Below are positions 1-12,104 of a stretch of DNA of 64,000 nucleotides, piece by piece (within the stretch, counting starts at the first letter, position 1; each line of letters starts with the position of its first letter). The position numbers and the translations under genes are program-made. The notes beneath the pieces were generated by a model. The model saw nothing but the letters and a program-made list of their open reading frames with translations, ran no database searches and was not told the origin of the DNA. The stretch is from Petrolisthes cinctipes (Eukaryota > Arthropoda > Malacostraca > Decapoda > Porcellanidae), in NCBI GenBank assembly GCA_033782935.1, contig JAWQEG010000365.1:744001-808000 (forward strand), in the 5' to 3' direction.

Positions 1-300
1 ACCAAAATCAGAGGGATTGTAACAAACACAGTTTGAAGAAGACAAATATATTAATTACTTCACAACCCCAAAATACAACACAGCACCAATCAAGGAGACT
101 ATCCCTTTTCACACAACAATTAAGAGACAACAGAGTCTCAAGAGTAGAGTAAACAGTTACACAATCAAAAGTTACCCAATGGTAGGAGTGACAATTACGA
201 GACAGCAGTGTCTCAAGAATACACAATTGTAGAAGCAACAATTTCGAGACAGTAGTGTCTCAATAATACACAATTGTAAGAGGCAGACCAGTCGCTGCCC
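1..300. repeat. Imperfect tandem repeat, unit about 48-75 bp
   Basis: Three degenerate units, each containing a CAATT..GAGACA(A/G)(C/T)AG.GTCTCAA core followed by an ACAATTGT-type stretch, start near 117, 192 and 239. No reading frame here resembles a protein. The minus-strand ORF that runs through it is repeat-derived. The stretch could belong to a terminal repeat of an LTR element cut by the window edge, but nothing proves this. Confidence 0.5.
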
Positions 301-696
301 AAGCGATGGATATGCTCCACGAGAGAAGGAGGCAGAGGAGGCTCAGAGCTCCTAACTGTTCAAAGTGCAGCTCCGTTCTCCCACCAGTCAGTTGTCCATC
401 CTAGACGAAACCTCGGTTAGATGGCGCTGCCAGCGTTGAGTAGTGTAGATGGTGCTGCCATCGATATCCCATGGAGGGGGGGGGGGGGGGGGGTCGAAGA
501 AACTGCTGAACAAGCGGTTATATTCTTCTCGCCCTCCACTAATGAAAAAAAATTACTATCTAGGAAACAGGAAAAGATTACTTAACTGGTACAAGGGAAT
601 AAATGTGTATGAACAGGGTACACAGACAAGGAAACATAAGTTGATGTGAGAGACGGGAGTATTAATCCAGCTGTTGAGTATTTCGGCCCTTACAAT
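301..696. other. Non-coding flank of LINE copy A
   Basis: Contains a G homopolymer at about 478-494 and no recognisable gene. It ends where homology between LINE copy A and its sister copy (9591-15827) stops, at about 697. Confidence 0.4.
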
Positions 697-1980
697 GAGG
701 CAATGGCATTAATTGCTACTGCAAACAATATGACACTGAGGACGCTTCCCTGGGGGACGCCCTCCTCCTGTGCAACAGATGCTGAGTGGGTTGTACCAAC
801 CCTCACAGAAACACTGCGACCACTGAGAAACTCCTAAAAAAGCGTGGAAGGTGACCTCGCAGGTCTTATAAATGGAGTTGCTGTAGGATGCCATATTGCC
901 ATGTAGTGTCATAGGCTTTCTCTAAATCAAAGAATACACAGAGAAGGTGTTGATATCGTGCATAGGCCTCACATGCAGCAACTTCCAACCTGACCAGAGC
1001 ATCTGTAGTGGAATGGTGTTTACGAAAGCCAGACTGGGACGGAGACAGAAAATCACCCCGTTCCAAGAAGTATACCAGTCTGACATTCACCATCTTTTCA
1101 AATAGTTTACAGAGACAGGAGGTCAAGGCAATTGGTCGATAATTGAGGGCAACACCAGAGTCCTTGCCCGGCTTGAGGAAAGGAAGGATGGTAGCAACCC
1201 TCCACCCAGAATTGAAGACACCCTCCAGCCAGATTTTGTTTCATAAAGCTCAAAGAAATGAGATCGCCTCCTCACCCAAGTGTCGTAACATTGCATATGG
1301 GATGTTGTCTGGCCCAGGAGAAGTGTCGCCGCAGAGAGAGAGAGCAGAATGCAGGTCTTTCAGGTTGAATATATGGTTATAACTTTCATTCTCGTTCCCT
1401 GAGAAATCCAGGACAGTACGCTCCTTGGCTCTTAACTCATGCCTGACAGCCAGAGGTCGAGAGTCATGGCTGGAGACTCTTGCAAAAGCCTCCGCCATGG
1501 TATTGGCCACTGTCAAACCATCCATGATCTTAATTCTATTGACCTTAAGTACAGGTGGAGTACTAGGAGAAAACTTCCCCGCCATCTTACGGACTCTCCT
1601 GGACACTTGGGTGAGTGGAGTTTTAGTATTAATTGGACACATAGGCCTTCCAAGATACACGTCGGGCCTCTTTTAAGACTCGTCTAGCCGGGCCCTTGCC
1701 CGTCGAAAGTCCTCTAAAAGAGTTGGGTCCCCACGATTGCGACGAAGGCGAGACAAAGCAGCGCGCTTCTTCTGTACAGCAGTGGTGCAGACTGGTGACC
1801 ACTAAGGGACAGGACGTTTGGGAAAGTAGCGAGAAGTTCTAGTGATAGAGTTGAGAGCAGCAGAGTGGAGCATATCAGTGAAATATGTTACAGCCTCGTC
1901 AGAGCTACCGAAATCGGCTACAGAAGAAACCGAAGAAGTTAGCTCTCTAAAAAACTGCCAGTCAGCCTTCTCTAATTTCC
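697..1980 (-). pseudogene. LINE copy A, ORF2 reverse transcriptase part (decayed)
   Basis: Minus-strand pieces match the ORF2 of the sister copy at 12105-13440 throughout. Visible landmarks are a linker ending FPKRPVPWWSP-like, a block with SPGPDNIPYAMLRHLGEE, then TSCLCKLFEKMVNVRL, SQSGFRKHHSTTDAL and FFDLEKAYDTTW. These are the RT fingers and palm motifs of I-superfamily non-LTR retrotransposons. The catalytic YVDD motif is missing because homology stops at about 697, just before it. Frameshifts and stops break the frame several times, so no active enzyme is encoded. The upstream half of the same ORF2 lies at 3614-4310, beyond an inverted-repeat interruption. Clade (I/Nimb-like) is inferred from the EN-RT-RNase H order seen in the sister copy. 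Confidence 0.85.
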
Positions 1981-2322
1981 TCCTACTAACGCTTTCAGGG
2001 CCCGTGTCGCACAGTTTTTCGGGAATAACTCTGTAACTAAAGTTTGGATCAGTATGATGTTTTGCCACGGGTTATTTCACACCTTCCGCTTATTTTTGGC
2101 ACTATTATGGATTACCAAAAGTGAATAATTAAGGCACTTGTCTCCGAGAAATGCGTCATTTTTATTAAATATAACACTGGGATACGAACGATCATAATGT
2201 GACGTATATACCACGTCAGTCCACAGGCTCCACCCATCCCCTTCTTTCTCTCCCCCACCCTACTCTCTCTCTCTCTCTCTCTGTGGTCTCGAAACTTTGT
2301 TCGAAAATCCACCACGGTCACA
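1981..2322 (+). repeat. Left arm of long inverted repeat inside LINE copy A
   Basis: This ~340 bp segment is near-identical to the reverse complement of 3241-3613. From outside to inside, each arm holds the same LINE ORF2 segment (SYRVIPEK.CDTGPESVS when read outward), a shared unique stretch (CACTTTTGGTAATnnA in one orientation) and a GA/TC-rich tract. The two arms are separated by ~0.9 kb that includes a long (AT)n run. Confidence 0.8.
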
Positions 2323-2329
2323 AGCTTTG

Positions 2330-3240
<911 letters not shown>

Positions 3241-3276
3241 ATGTGACCGTGTTGTATTTTCGAACAAAGTTTCGAG

Positions 3277-3334
<58 letters not shown>

Positions 3335-3613
3335 GGTGGGGGAGAGAAAGAAGGGGATGGGTGGAGCCTGTGGACTGACGTGGTATATACGTCACACTAT
3401 GATCGTTCGTATCCCAGTGTTAAATTTCATAAAAATGATGCATTTCTCGGGGACATGTGCCTTAATTATTCACTTTTGGTAATTCATTATTGTGCCAAAA
3501 ATTAGCGAAAGGTGTGAAATAACCCGTGGCAAAACATTATGCTGATCAAACCTTTAGTTACAGAGTTATTCCCGAAAAACAGTGCGACACGGGCCCTGAA
3601 AGCGTTAGTAGGA
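3241..3613 (-). repeat. Right arm of long inverted repeat inside LINE copy A
   Basis: Reverse-complement partner of 1981-2322. It includes a (GA)n tract at about 3280-3331. At its outer edge (3613/3614) the sequence changes abruptly to the endonuclease half of LINE copy A in the opposite reading direction, so the junction is a rearrangement breakpoint rather than a simple insertion site. Confidence 0.8.
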
Positions 3614-4310
3614 AGACGAGAATGTGGTTTATACCTGTTACCTTCTAAAAGTATAGGTAAATGGTCACTGCCATATAAATCAGGCAACACTCTCCAAGTA
3701 AAATCCAACAGAGCACTGGGTGAGCAGAGGGAAATGTCAATAGCGGTAAAAGTCCCAGTAGGGCTATTAAAATGTGTCACATCTCCCGTATTTAAAACCC
3801 CTAATCCCTCATCCTCAATAAAAGAAGCCAATAAAACACCCCTGGGGTTGACCGAACTGTCACCCCACAGAGGATGACGACCATTAAAATCACCCAATAA
3901 AATAAATTGAGAGGGAAGGTCCCGTACAAGACGGTTGAGATCACCCCTCTCAACTGTAACACTGGGAGGAAGGTATAGACTGCACATAGTGTACGGGCGG
4001 TCCATAAATACCTTAGCTGCAACAGCCTAGAGCGGAGTGTCAAGCTCCAGGCTCGTGCATGGAATATCTCGGCGAACTAGGATAGCAGAGCCACCATGAT
4101 GACCCTGCCCTTCAAATGAATTGGAATAAAATGCAGAGTATGATGGATGACTGGCAGGAATGTAGTCCCCAAGCATTGTCTCTTGGAGAGAAACATATGC
4201 AGGAGAGAAGCTAGAGAGAAGAACGCGCAGTTCCTCCCAAGAAGCACGCAAGCCATGGCAATTCCACTGAAGGACCTTGAACAGTGTTACTTTAGTACTG
4301 ATTTTTGGGA
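3614..4310 (-). pseudogene. LINE copy A, ORF2 endonuclease domain
   Basis: APE-type endonuclease of an I-superfamily LINE. ORF2 starts inside the end of ORF1 in another frame. Seen in order: VLQWNCHGLRASWEEL, VSLQETMLGDY, GGSAILVRRD, FILLGDFNGRHPLWG and YGSDHLPILLEG, which correspond to the N-terminal Asn, the QE glutamate, the GDFN motif and the SDH motif of apurinic-like LINE endonucleases. One in-frame TAG (4027-4029) replaces CAG of the sister copy. The frame is lost at the inverted-repeat breakpoint near 3613. Catalytic motifs look intact otherwise, but the gene is dead. Confidence 0.88.
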
Positions 4311-6310
4311 AGCCTCACGGAGGTACTTCCCACTACCACCTCGACCTGAGGGTTTACTCAAACAATAAAATTTGTCTAATTCTGGCCCACTAGAAGAGCG
4401 AACCCGAGGAGTAGTACGTGGGGCAATAATTGGGACCCATAGACGAGTCCCTGAAGCATCTGATATGTTAGAAGAAGATGAAGGTATATGAGCTGGGATA
4501 TTCTTTGAAACAATTACATTGGTATTGTCCTGTACAACAGTGGTATCACTGACACAGGCAGATACATCAACATCCATAATACAGGTGGTAGAATCACTCC
4601 GCTGCTCAAGCGGAAGAGAAACTGAATCTTTTGAAGTCACAACATCCGTGGCATCCACATTAACTTCACGCCCCTCTGATGATCCCGAAGGAAGCTTGCG
4701 AGGAGGAACTTCTGTTGAATCAAGAGATTCATCAGAGCCACGAGAACGCTTCTGGTGAAATTGAGAGGAAACTATGGATGAGTCCACAGAGATGGTTGCC
4801 TTACAAGGAGGAACATCAATAGAGTCAAGTGCCTCAGAGGAACAACGAAGGAGTCTCTGTGGCAGTTTAGGTGACTTAAGTTTCATTTTTGGAGAGCGTG
4901 TGGCAGCGTGAACCTCTACCACATGAACAGCTTTAGCTAATGTCTGAGAATTGTCATCAGTTGAAGGGTCACCAGAATGAGTGTCTGATAAAGTTTCCAA
5001 GACAGAGAAACTATTATGTAGAGTAACCTTTGAAACGCTCTCACTAGAGCAAAAAGCAGCTGCCTCTTGAGAGGGTTGAGAGGGTGCTGCAACCGATTTA
5101 GGGCGAAGGGAGGAGGCGTATGTCTTCACTCCACCATCCTTCTGTCGCCTGAAGTTGAGTTGCCATCTGGCACTACCTATGCTAATGAATTGGCTATTAG
5201 CCAAGTGGAGGATATCCTGCTCAAGGAAGTACATCTTACATTGGCGAGAACGCAAGGATGAGCATCTCTGCAGTAAAAGCATTAACTCTCTGACCGACAC
5301 TCAGAAGTAAGATGTGAGTCAAGAGCAGAACAATTACCACACCGGGAACGGTTGTTGCAGTTCCTCCTCCCATGACCAAACTCATAACAACAGAAACACT
5401 GTAGGGGACGCTCAACAAAAGGCTTCACCTCAAAAGAGGTGGGGTTAATGTTAATGCGATCTGGGTAATGCGAGCCATAGAAAGTGAGAATGATCATATT
5501 TTTACTGCCTTTCATCTTTGTTACTCGTTGGACACTGTCTGGGCACATAGCGAGAATGTCCTCTTCAGAGAATTCATACAGGTCCTCATTATATTTACGC
5601 CCCTTGCTATAATTAAATGTTCGATGTGGTTTAATAGATTCAAACATGCTATCAGAAGGACAGGGGAGATTGAGGAGCATCATAGCCTGTGTAAGATCTT
5701 TCGCTCTGATTAAAACGCCCTTACCATATTTCTTTATGTAGCCCATTGGTATTAATCCAATTTCTTTCTCCAGATACCGGGAAGCATGGATAAGGTTACC
5801 ACGTCCCTCCCTGTAGTAAGCCACAAACCAAAAGGGTGTAGGAACCTGACGTTCCTTTGGAACATGCTCTGCAGAGTCATCAAATATATTAGGGCAGTAA
5901 TCATTGTCACTGTCAACTACATTGGTGGACCGCATCATCTGAACTTTACAACGAGTATCCCCCACCGTCAAAGAATCTTTCACCTCAAATGCTGCTTTGG
6001 CAGCAGCACTTGTATTGAAAGTAATATAGCACCGATTAGACCTACAATCACTGTCATATGTGATTCGGATTCGAAGAACTACTCCAAAACACTTAAAAAT
6101 GGAGTGGATAGCGCCATAGGAAAAGGATGCAAGTACATTCGTTAACATTAACGTGTCCATATCGCTAACAGGGTTCTTCGACACAACACCCGACCTGCTA
6201 GGTCTAGTCTTATTTGCAGCTTTCTGCTTACTACCATGACCAGAGAGTGACATCTCGAGGGCCTGGTCGACCACCGCTCGAGGAAGAGATTGGGGCTTTT
6301 CTATATCCAT
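4287..6310 (-). pseudogene. LINE copy A, ORF1 nucleic-acid-binding protein with one frameshift
   Basis: ORF1 (gag-like) of the retrotransposon. The first reading frame (6310-5282) starts MDIEKPQS and has a conserved globular region, then a CCHC knuckle CFCCYEFGHGRRNC and a second Cys/His cluster CGNC.....H....C. The frame then shifts by one base near 5290 and continues (5300-4287) through a Ser/Thr-rich linker with the repeated motif (C/S)SSEALDSI / GSDESLDST and ends ASQKSVLK. Length without the frameshift is ~670 residues. It matches the plus-strand copy at 9591-11485 nearly residue for residue. ORF1 proteins coat LINE RNA. The knuckles are the RNA contact. Confidence 0.87.
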
Positions 6311-6720
6311 ATATCATTGGTTTAGTGTTGTTGGCCCCAGGAGCCAAGAGCTACTACCTACCGGACAAGATGAGGGGACCAAGCGCTGGTCGCCGTGGGC
6401 GAGGTACCTCTTCCCCCACTGGGCCAGTCGTTTCAAAAAGCAGCCCCAATGGCTCGAAAGTTTGTCCACGACAGTGCTGAGACCCCCTTCCCCAACATCT
6501 CCCGGCCCAGACACCCAACCATCCAACATAGGACGGCCCCTAGAGGGTAGTCCCTCTGGAGGGCAGCACTGTTGGCCCGTACTGGCAGCCTAATGCATGG
6601 GAACCATTTAGTCTGGTCTCTCACTGGCGACCTTACTAGCATGAAAAGCCCTCTCTCCCCGAAATCGGGGCAGAGTAGGGGCCTGAGCCCCCTCTAGTAT
6701 AGCTCGCCGTTGGGGGGGTG
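6311..6720 (-). promoter_or_regulatory. Probable 5' untranslated region of LINE copy A
   Basis: GC-richer stretch directly upstream of the ORF1 start, without coding similarity, ending where an unrelated LINE fragment begins. In I-type LINEs this position holds an internal promoter. No specific promoter motif can be confirmed here. The sister copy is truncated before this region, so it cannot be checked by comparison inside the window. Confidence 0.4.
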
Positions 6721-6731
6721 GTAAGAGTAAG

Positions 6732-7520
6732 GTGATGGTATTTAAGAGGACTAAAACAGAAGTAATTGACTTTGCTACACCCTACAGAGTGGCTGTGCCA
6801 ACTGGGATGGAATATGAGATAACTTTAGAGGGTGAGAGGATGGAGGAGGTGAGGGAATTCAAGTATCTGGGAACAGTTTTGTGTAATCATGAAAATATGG
6901 AAGGAGAAATCAGGGAGAGAGCAGCTAGGGGCAGGCAGGTCATAGGATCACTGGGAAGGATAATGAAGGTTAGGAGTGTAAGTATGGAAGAGAAAAAGGG
7001 ACTGAGAAATAGTATAATCCTGCCAACACTGACATGTGCGTCAGAGACATGGACATGGAGTAGAGCTCATCAGTCTAGAATAGGTGCTGTGGAAATGAGT
7101 TATCTGAGCGGAGCATGTGGACTTACTAGGTGGGATGGAGAAAGTAATGGAAGTGTGTATGAAATATGTGGTATGAGTCAGAAGGCAATTGGTATTGAGT
7201 GTGGAGTGGTTGAGAGAGTGAAGCTTAATACACTGAGATGGTTTGGACATGTAGAGAGAATGCAAAGTGTGGAGTTTGTAAAGAAGGTGTATGGAAGTGA
7301 AGTTGTGGGACCTGGTGTGAGAGGCAGACCTCCGGTTAGATGGCAGAACAGAGTGGAAGAGTATGTGAGAGAGAGAAGTGTGAGGGGGGGAGGGGGGGAT
7401 GGAGTGGGTGAGGAGGGGGTGTTGGAACAGAAGAGTCTCCTTCTGCCGTGGCCACCCCCTTGGTGGGAGTTCCTGGAGGGAATGAGGCGTCGGAGCTACA
7501 GAGAGATAGAGAGATTTTAG
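6732..7520 (+). pseudogene. C-terminal part of a different LINE reverse transcriptase
   Basis: Open frame of 262 codons encoding the post-catalytic end of a non-LTR RT. Visible blocks are EFKYLGTVLCNHENMEGEI, an (R)AARGRQVIGSLGRI region, LPTLTCASETWTWSRAHQSR, and LNTLRWFGHVERM followed by GVRGRPPVRW. This KYLG...SETWT...RWFGHVERM series is widespread in LINE-derived proteins annotated as endonuclease/reverse transcriptase. The endonuclease and the catalytic palm are missing, so it is a 5'-truncated insertion. It abuts the 5' end of LINE copy A. The last ~50 residues (Gly- and Trp-rich) look like read-through into flank. Clade not assigned. Confidence 0.8.
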
Positions 7521-7874
7521 AAAATATGGACAAAATTATTCAACATTATAATTCTTTGTATTACTGGAATTTTTTTTTATCAAATATTAAATATAGCATT
7601 CCATCTCTTGTTGATATATTTGTTAAATTAACAACAAATATCTGTCAAAGTCAAGTGTGACAATGCAGAAGCAAGGCAAATTTACCTGAATGATGTGTGC
7701 ATCTTCTAAGTTTATTCTTATAAGTTTAAGATTATTAAAAATCAATTATATGGCCAAACCGAAGCACAATGTCGGCAATGCGCTAGATGATGGTAAGCTA
7801 AATTCCGACCTATGTTTCAAACAAATTAATTATGTATTTTGTATTACCGGTAAGTACAGTAATAGGCCTATACA
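7521..7874. other. AT-rich intergenic stretch
   Basis: Nothing recognisable on either strand. Confidence 0.4.
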
Positions 7875-8010
7875 TATATAACAAATCCTACACACCACAG
7901 AAACTGGACATAACCACACCAGTATGTGTCTCCAGACGGATTCGAACCGCTGTGCTAAGACATTAAGCACACAGAGCCTTATGTGCTCGGCCAAGGCTGG
8001 GGGAACTATA
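7875..8010 (-). mobile_element. tRNA-derived SINE
   Basis: On the minus strand a tRNA-like head carries an A box (TTGGCCGAGCAC) and, about 45 bases later, a consensus B box (GGTTCGAATCC), as in RNA polymerase III promoters. A TAAGGCTCTG stretch follows the A box as in tRNA-Leu/Ser. The acceptor stem ends do not pair, so it is not a functional tRNA. A ~70 bp non-tRNA tail ending AT-rich follows. Only one copy is seen in the window. Confidence 0.6.
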
Positions 8011-8873
8011 AGAGGTAATTGGAGACTCTTCTAAAGGAGGTGTGTGGCTGGGAGTAGGATGCCTGTTCTAGTTTGGCCATCTGTTTTGGACCACACTTTG
8101 TTTTCCCCCTGCCATTTTGTGTGGTGGTGGTAGAGATGATGTGTATACATCCTAACTACCCACTGGCTTCTACCTTCCACCACCACAACTCACTCTGTCA
8201 GGGTACTTTGGCCACAGCACGACGGCGACGTGGTGGTCCACGGCAGTGGATCTGTAATCAAGCAAAATGAATTGGTCCTAAAATTCATCACTGAGGTACT
8301 CCAATATTTATAGCTTAAGTTTAAGAGTTACCGAGGTCATCTTTGGCAAGGTCTTCATCACTTATACAGCCTATTGGTTGTATAGTGGATACATATGTTA
8401 CCTAATTAATATCTAATCCTCATGAACCCCAGGTTAAGAACCCCTGATTTATTTTTTTGCCTTAAAACTATTGATGTTTAGAAATAAAATGCATTTTTTT
8501 TTTACAAATAATGTCAAAGGATTGGCAATACAATACTATTTTCAAGTACTTTTTAGAAAGCTGACAATATTGAAAGACAATACTCAGTGATATAAGTTTT
8601 TACCAAAACAAGGCACCTACCAGGGTTTAACACTTCATCTTTCACTTGCTGTTACACCTTGTCTCATCATGGGAGAACACAGATGAGAATATTCCCAGCT
8701 CTCGTCTCTCTCAGCTGCCCTTAAAGATGTAAAGATTATGTTAGCAATATTCTTCGAAACTGACCTCAGATGAATGGGCTGATAGGAAACTACTGTACTG
8801 TGCATTAAAAGGAACTCTACTTCTTGTGTACAGTCACTACAAATGTAAATGTCACAAGGGAAGGAGTCTTATC
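8011..8873. other. Intergenic stretch without recognised genes
   Basis: A 65-codon plus-strand ORF (8073-8270) has no family resemblance that I can see. The rest is AT-rich. Confidence 0.35.
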
Positions 8874-8957
8874 ACAGTTTAAATGAAACAGCCGGTTACA
8901 GAACAAACATTGAATTAAACTATTTCCTGAAAACATTGGCATGCTACATTTACAGCA
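8874..8957 (-). other. Possible PHD-like zinc-binding fragment
   Basis: A minus-strand frame encodes CCKC, eleven to twelve residues, then CLFCNRLFHLNC. The spacing C-x2-C / C-x2-C-x4-H-x2-C fits the first half of a PHD-type finger. The final Cys pair is not evident. It lies within what would be the intron following the integrase-like exon at 9113-9208, or it may be a remnant of a CR1-type ORF1. Function is inference only. Confidence 0.3.
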
Positions 8958-9112
8958 TAAAAGAATATAATAAAAGTTGTTATTTGCAGGGGTTAGTTTG
9001 GATGGACTAACAGGAATTGTTTGCTTAAGAATGCATAACTGGGTAATTATGACCAACAGCAAAGAAGCCCAGTGAACCAACAAAGATGAAACAGTGTTAA
9101 TATATTACTCAC

Positions 9113-9208
9113 CAATCAGGTCTACTCCAAGTAACTCTAAGGGTTCCTTGACATTAATGGGACACATTTCTGGGGCCTGAATCTTCAGCACTGACTGCAA
9201 GTAGCAAT
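9113..9208 (-). pseudogene. Isolated exon of an integrase-like (Gypsy/GIN-type) protein
   Basis: A 96-nt minus-strand segment bounded by a good acceptor (TTTTTTCCAG) and donor (G|GTGAGTAA). In the only open frame it reads CYLQSVLKIQAPEMCPI then NVKEPLELLGVDLIG. The pattern P(I)xVxEPxExxGxDLIG is what precedes the first catalytic Asp of retroviral-type integrase cores in Gypsy elements and in domesticated relatives such as GIN1 or KRBA2. The final GVDLIG would supply that Asp. Flanking exons were not found, so this is either one exon of a host gene derived from a transposon or a stranded fragment. Confidence 0.5.
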
Positions 9209-9213
9209 CTGGA

Positions 9214-9590
9214 AAAAATGGTAAAATTACTGGAGAGCAATACAGCATTAGGATTATAGAGTAATGCATTCAATACTGAATGAACACTTTACTAGAATCC
9301 CACTCAATTCATATACACTTATCAATGTATTTGTGTCATGTTATGGTCTACACAAGAAACACACACGTACAGTCTGTTACAGTTCCGACTGGGCCACCCA
9401 GTATCGAGAGATCGCAGATGTGGCAGCAGTGTGTGTGTGTGCTCGAAAATTATACGGATCGTCAACACTCTCCCTCTGTAGTGAACATGACCCTGCCTCA
9501 AAGTTCATTCCATAGATGGCGCTGTGTAGTTGTGGAAGGAATGTGGACTGCAGGGTTGAAGTTTCGGGAAACATCTATGCTCGTGTCGGG
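9214..9590. other. Unassigned stretch before LINE copy 2
   Basis: No gene recognised. The reading frame that appears to extend LINE ORF1 upstream (from 9280) is fortuitous, because homology to copy A begins only at about 9591 (GTTAGCGATATGGAC). Confidence 0.4.
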
Positions 9591-11485
9591 TGTTAGCGAT
9601 ATGGACACGTTAATGTTAACGAATGTACTTGCATCCTTTTCCTATGGCGCTATCCACTCCATTTTTAAGTGCTTTGGAGTAGTCCTTCGAATCCGAATCA
9701 CATATGACAGTGATTGTAGGTCTAATCGGTGCTATATTACTTTCAATACAAATGCTGCTGCCAAAGCAGCATTTGAGGCAAAAGATTCTCTGACGGTGGG
9801 CGATACTCATTGTAAAGCTCAGATCATGCGGTCCATCAATGTAGTTGACAGTGACAATGACTACTGCCCTAATATATTTGATGACACTGTGGAGCATGTC
9901 CCAAAGGAACGTTGGGTTCCTACACCCTTTTGGTTTGTGGCTTACTACAGGGAGGGACGTGGTAACCTTATCCATGCTTCCCGGTATCTGGAGAAAGAAG
10001 TTGGATTATTACCAATGGGCCACATAAAGAAATATGGTAAGGGCGTTTTAATCAGAGCCAAAGATCTTACACAGGCCATGATGCTCCTCAATCTCCCCTG
10101 TCCTTCTGATAGCATGTTTGAATCTATTAAACCACATCGAACATTTAATTATAGCAAGGGGCGTATATATAATGAGGACCTGTATGAATTCTCAGAAGAG
10201 GACATTCTCACTATGTGCCCAGACAGTGTCCAATGAGTAACGAAGATGAAAGGCAGTAAAAATATGATCATCCTCACTTTCTATGGCTCGCATATCCCAG
10301 ATCGCAATAACATTAACCCCACCTCATTTGAGGTGAAGCCTTTTGTTGAGCGTCCCCTACAGTGTTTCTGTTGTTATGAGTTTGGTCATGGGAAGAGGAA
10401 CTGCAACAACCACTCCCGGTGCGGTAATTGTTCTGCTCTTCACTCACATCTTACTTCTGAGTGTCGGTCAGAGAGTTACTGCAGAGATGCTCACCCCTTG
10501 TGTTCTCGCCAATGTAAGATGTACCTACTTGAGCAGGATATCCTCCACTTGGCTAATACTCAATTCATTAGCATAGGTAGTGCCAGACGGCAACTCAACT
10601 TCAGGCGATAGAAGGATGGTGGTGTGAAGACATACGCCTCCTCCCTTCGCCCTAAATTGGTTGCAGCACCCTCTCAACCCTCTCAAGAGGCAGCTGCTTT
10701 TTGCTCTAGTCACATCTAGTGAGAACGTTTCTAAGGTTACTCTACATAATAGTTTCTCTGTCTTGGAAACTTTATCAGACACTCATTCTGGTGACCCTTC
10801 AACTGATGACAATTCTCAGACTTTAGCTAAAGGTGTCCATGTGGTAGAGGTTCAAGCTGCCACACGCTCTCCCAAAAGGAAACTTAAGTCACCTAAACTG
10901 CCACAGAGACGCCTTTGTGGTTCCTCTGAGGCACTTGACTCTATTGATGTTCCTCTTTGTAAGGCAACCATCTCTGTGGACTCATCCATAGTTTCCTCTC
11001 AATTTCACCAGAAGCGTTCTCGTGGCTCTGATGAATCTCTTGATTCAACAGAAGTTCCTCCTCGCAAGCTTCCTTCGGGATCATCAGAGGGGCGTGAAGG
11101 TAATGTGGATGCCACGGATGTTGTGACTTCAAAAGATTCAGTTTCTCTTCCGCTTGAGCAGCGGAGTGATTCTGATTCTACCACCTGTATTATGAATGTT
11201 GATGAATCTGCCTGTGTCAGTGATACCACTGCTGTACAGGACAGAACCAATGTAATTGTTTCAAAGAATATCCCATCTCATATACCTTCATCTTCTTCTA
11301 ACATATCAGATGCTTCAGGGACTCGTCTACGGGTCCCAATTACTGCCCCACGTACTACTCCTCGGGTTCGCTCTTTTTCTAGTGGCCCAGGATTAGACAA
11401 ATCTTATTGTTTGAGTAAACCCTTAAGTCGAGGTGGTAGTGGGAAGTACCTCCGTGAGGCTTCCCAAAAATCAGTACTAAAGTAA
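9591..11485 (+). pseudogene. LINE copy 2, ORF1 (5'-truncated, decayed)
   Basis: Plus-strand sister of 4287-6310, starting at residue VSDMDTLMLTNV. It has the same CCHC knuckle (CFCCYEFGHGKRNC) and second Cys/His cluster, followed by the Ser-rich linker with SRGSDESLDS-like repeats and the end ASQKSVLK. Defects relative to copy A: a TGA at 10234-10236 where copy A has CGA, a TAG at 10609-10611 where copy A has CAG (both C-to-T changes), and a ~10 bp insertion near 10710 that shifts the frame. The upstream ~55 residues and the 5' UTR are absent. Confidence 0.87.
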
Positions 11486-12104
11486 CACCGTTCAAGGTCC
11501 TTCAGTGGAATTGCCGTTGCTTGCGTGCTTCTTGGGAGGAACTGCGCGTTCTTCTCTCTAGGTTCTCTCCTGCATGTGTTTCTCTCCAAGAGACAATGCT
11601 TGGGGACTACATTCCTGCCAGTCCTCCAGCATACTCAGCATTTTATTCCAATTCATTTGAAGGGCAGGGTCAACATGGTGGCTCTGCCATCCTAGTTCGC
11701 CGAGATATTCTATGCACGAGCCTGAAGCTTGACACTCCGCTCCAGGCTGTTGCAGTTAAGGTTTTTATGGACTGCTCGTACACTATGTGCAGTCTATTCC
11801 TTCCTCCCAGTGTTACAGTTGAGAGGGGTGATCTCAACCATCTTGTACGGGACCTTCCATCTCCCTTTATTTTATTGGGTGATTTTAATGGTCGTAATCC
11901 TCTGTGGGATGACAGTTCGGTCAACCCCAGGGGTGTTTTAATGGCTTCTTTTATTGAGGGTGAGGGATTATTGGTTTTATATATGGGAGATGTGACAGAT
12001 TTTAAAAGCCCTACTGGGACTTTTACCGCCATTGACATTTCTTTTTGCTCACCCAGTGCTCTGTTGGATTTTACTTGGAGAGTGTTTCCTGACTTACACT
12101 TCTT
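11464..12104 (+). pseudogene. LINE copy 2, ORF2 endonuclease domain with 3' deletion
   Basis: ORF2 overlaps the end of ORF1 and begins TPFKVLQWNCRCLRASWEEL. Seen are CVSLQETMLGDYIP, GGSAILVRRD, FILLGDFNGRNPLWD and GTFTAIDISFCSPSALLD. Near 12095 the sequence jumps from TWRVFPDL straight to SSVSSVADFGSS, deleting the SDH-containing end of the endonuclease that is present in copy A (3614-4310). The enzyme cannot be functional. Confidence 0.86.

Noticed and set aside
1..60. LTR end related to TGTTACAACCCC at 18519
   Set aside because: Only ~20 bases resemble each other. Not enough to call an LTR at the window edge.
7930..8002. tRNA gene (Leu or Ser type)
   Set aside because: A and B boxes are present, but the acceptor stem does not pair and a SINE-like tail follows.
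9280..9590. Extended N terminus of LINE copy 2 ORF1
   Set aside because: Homology to copy A begins at ~9591. The upstream part is chance open frame in flank.
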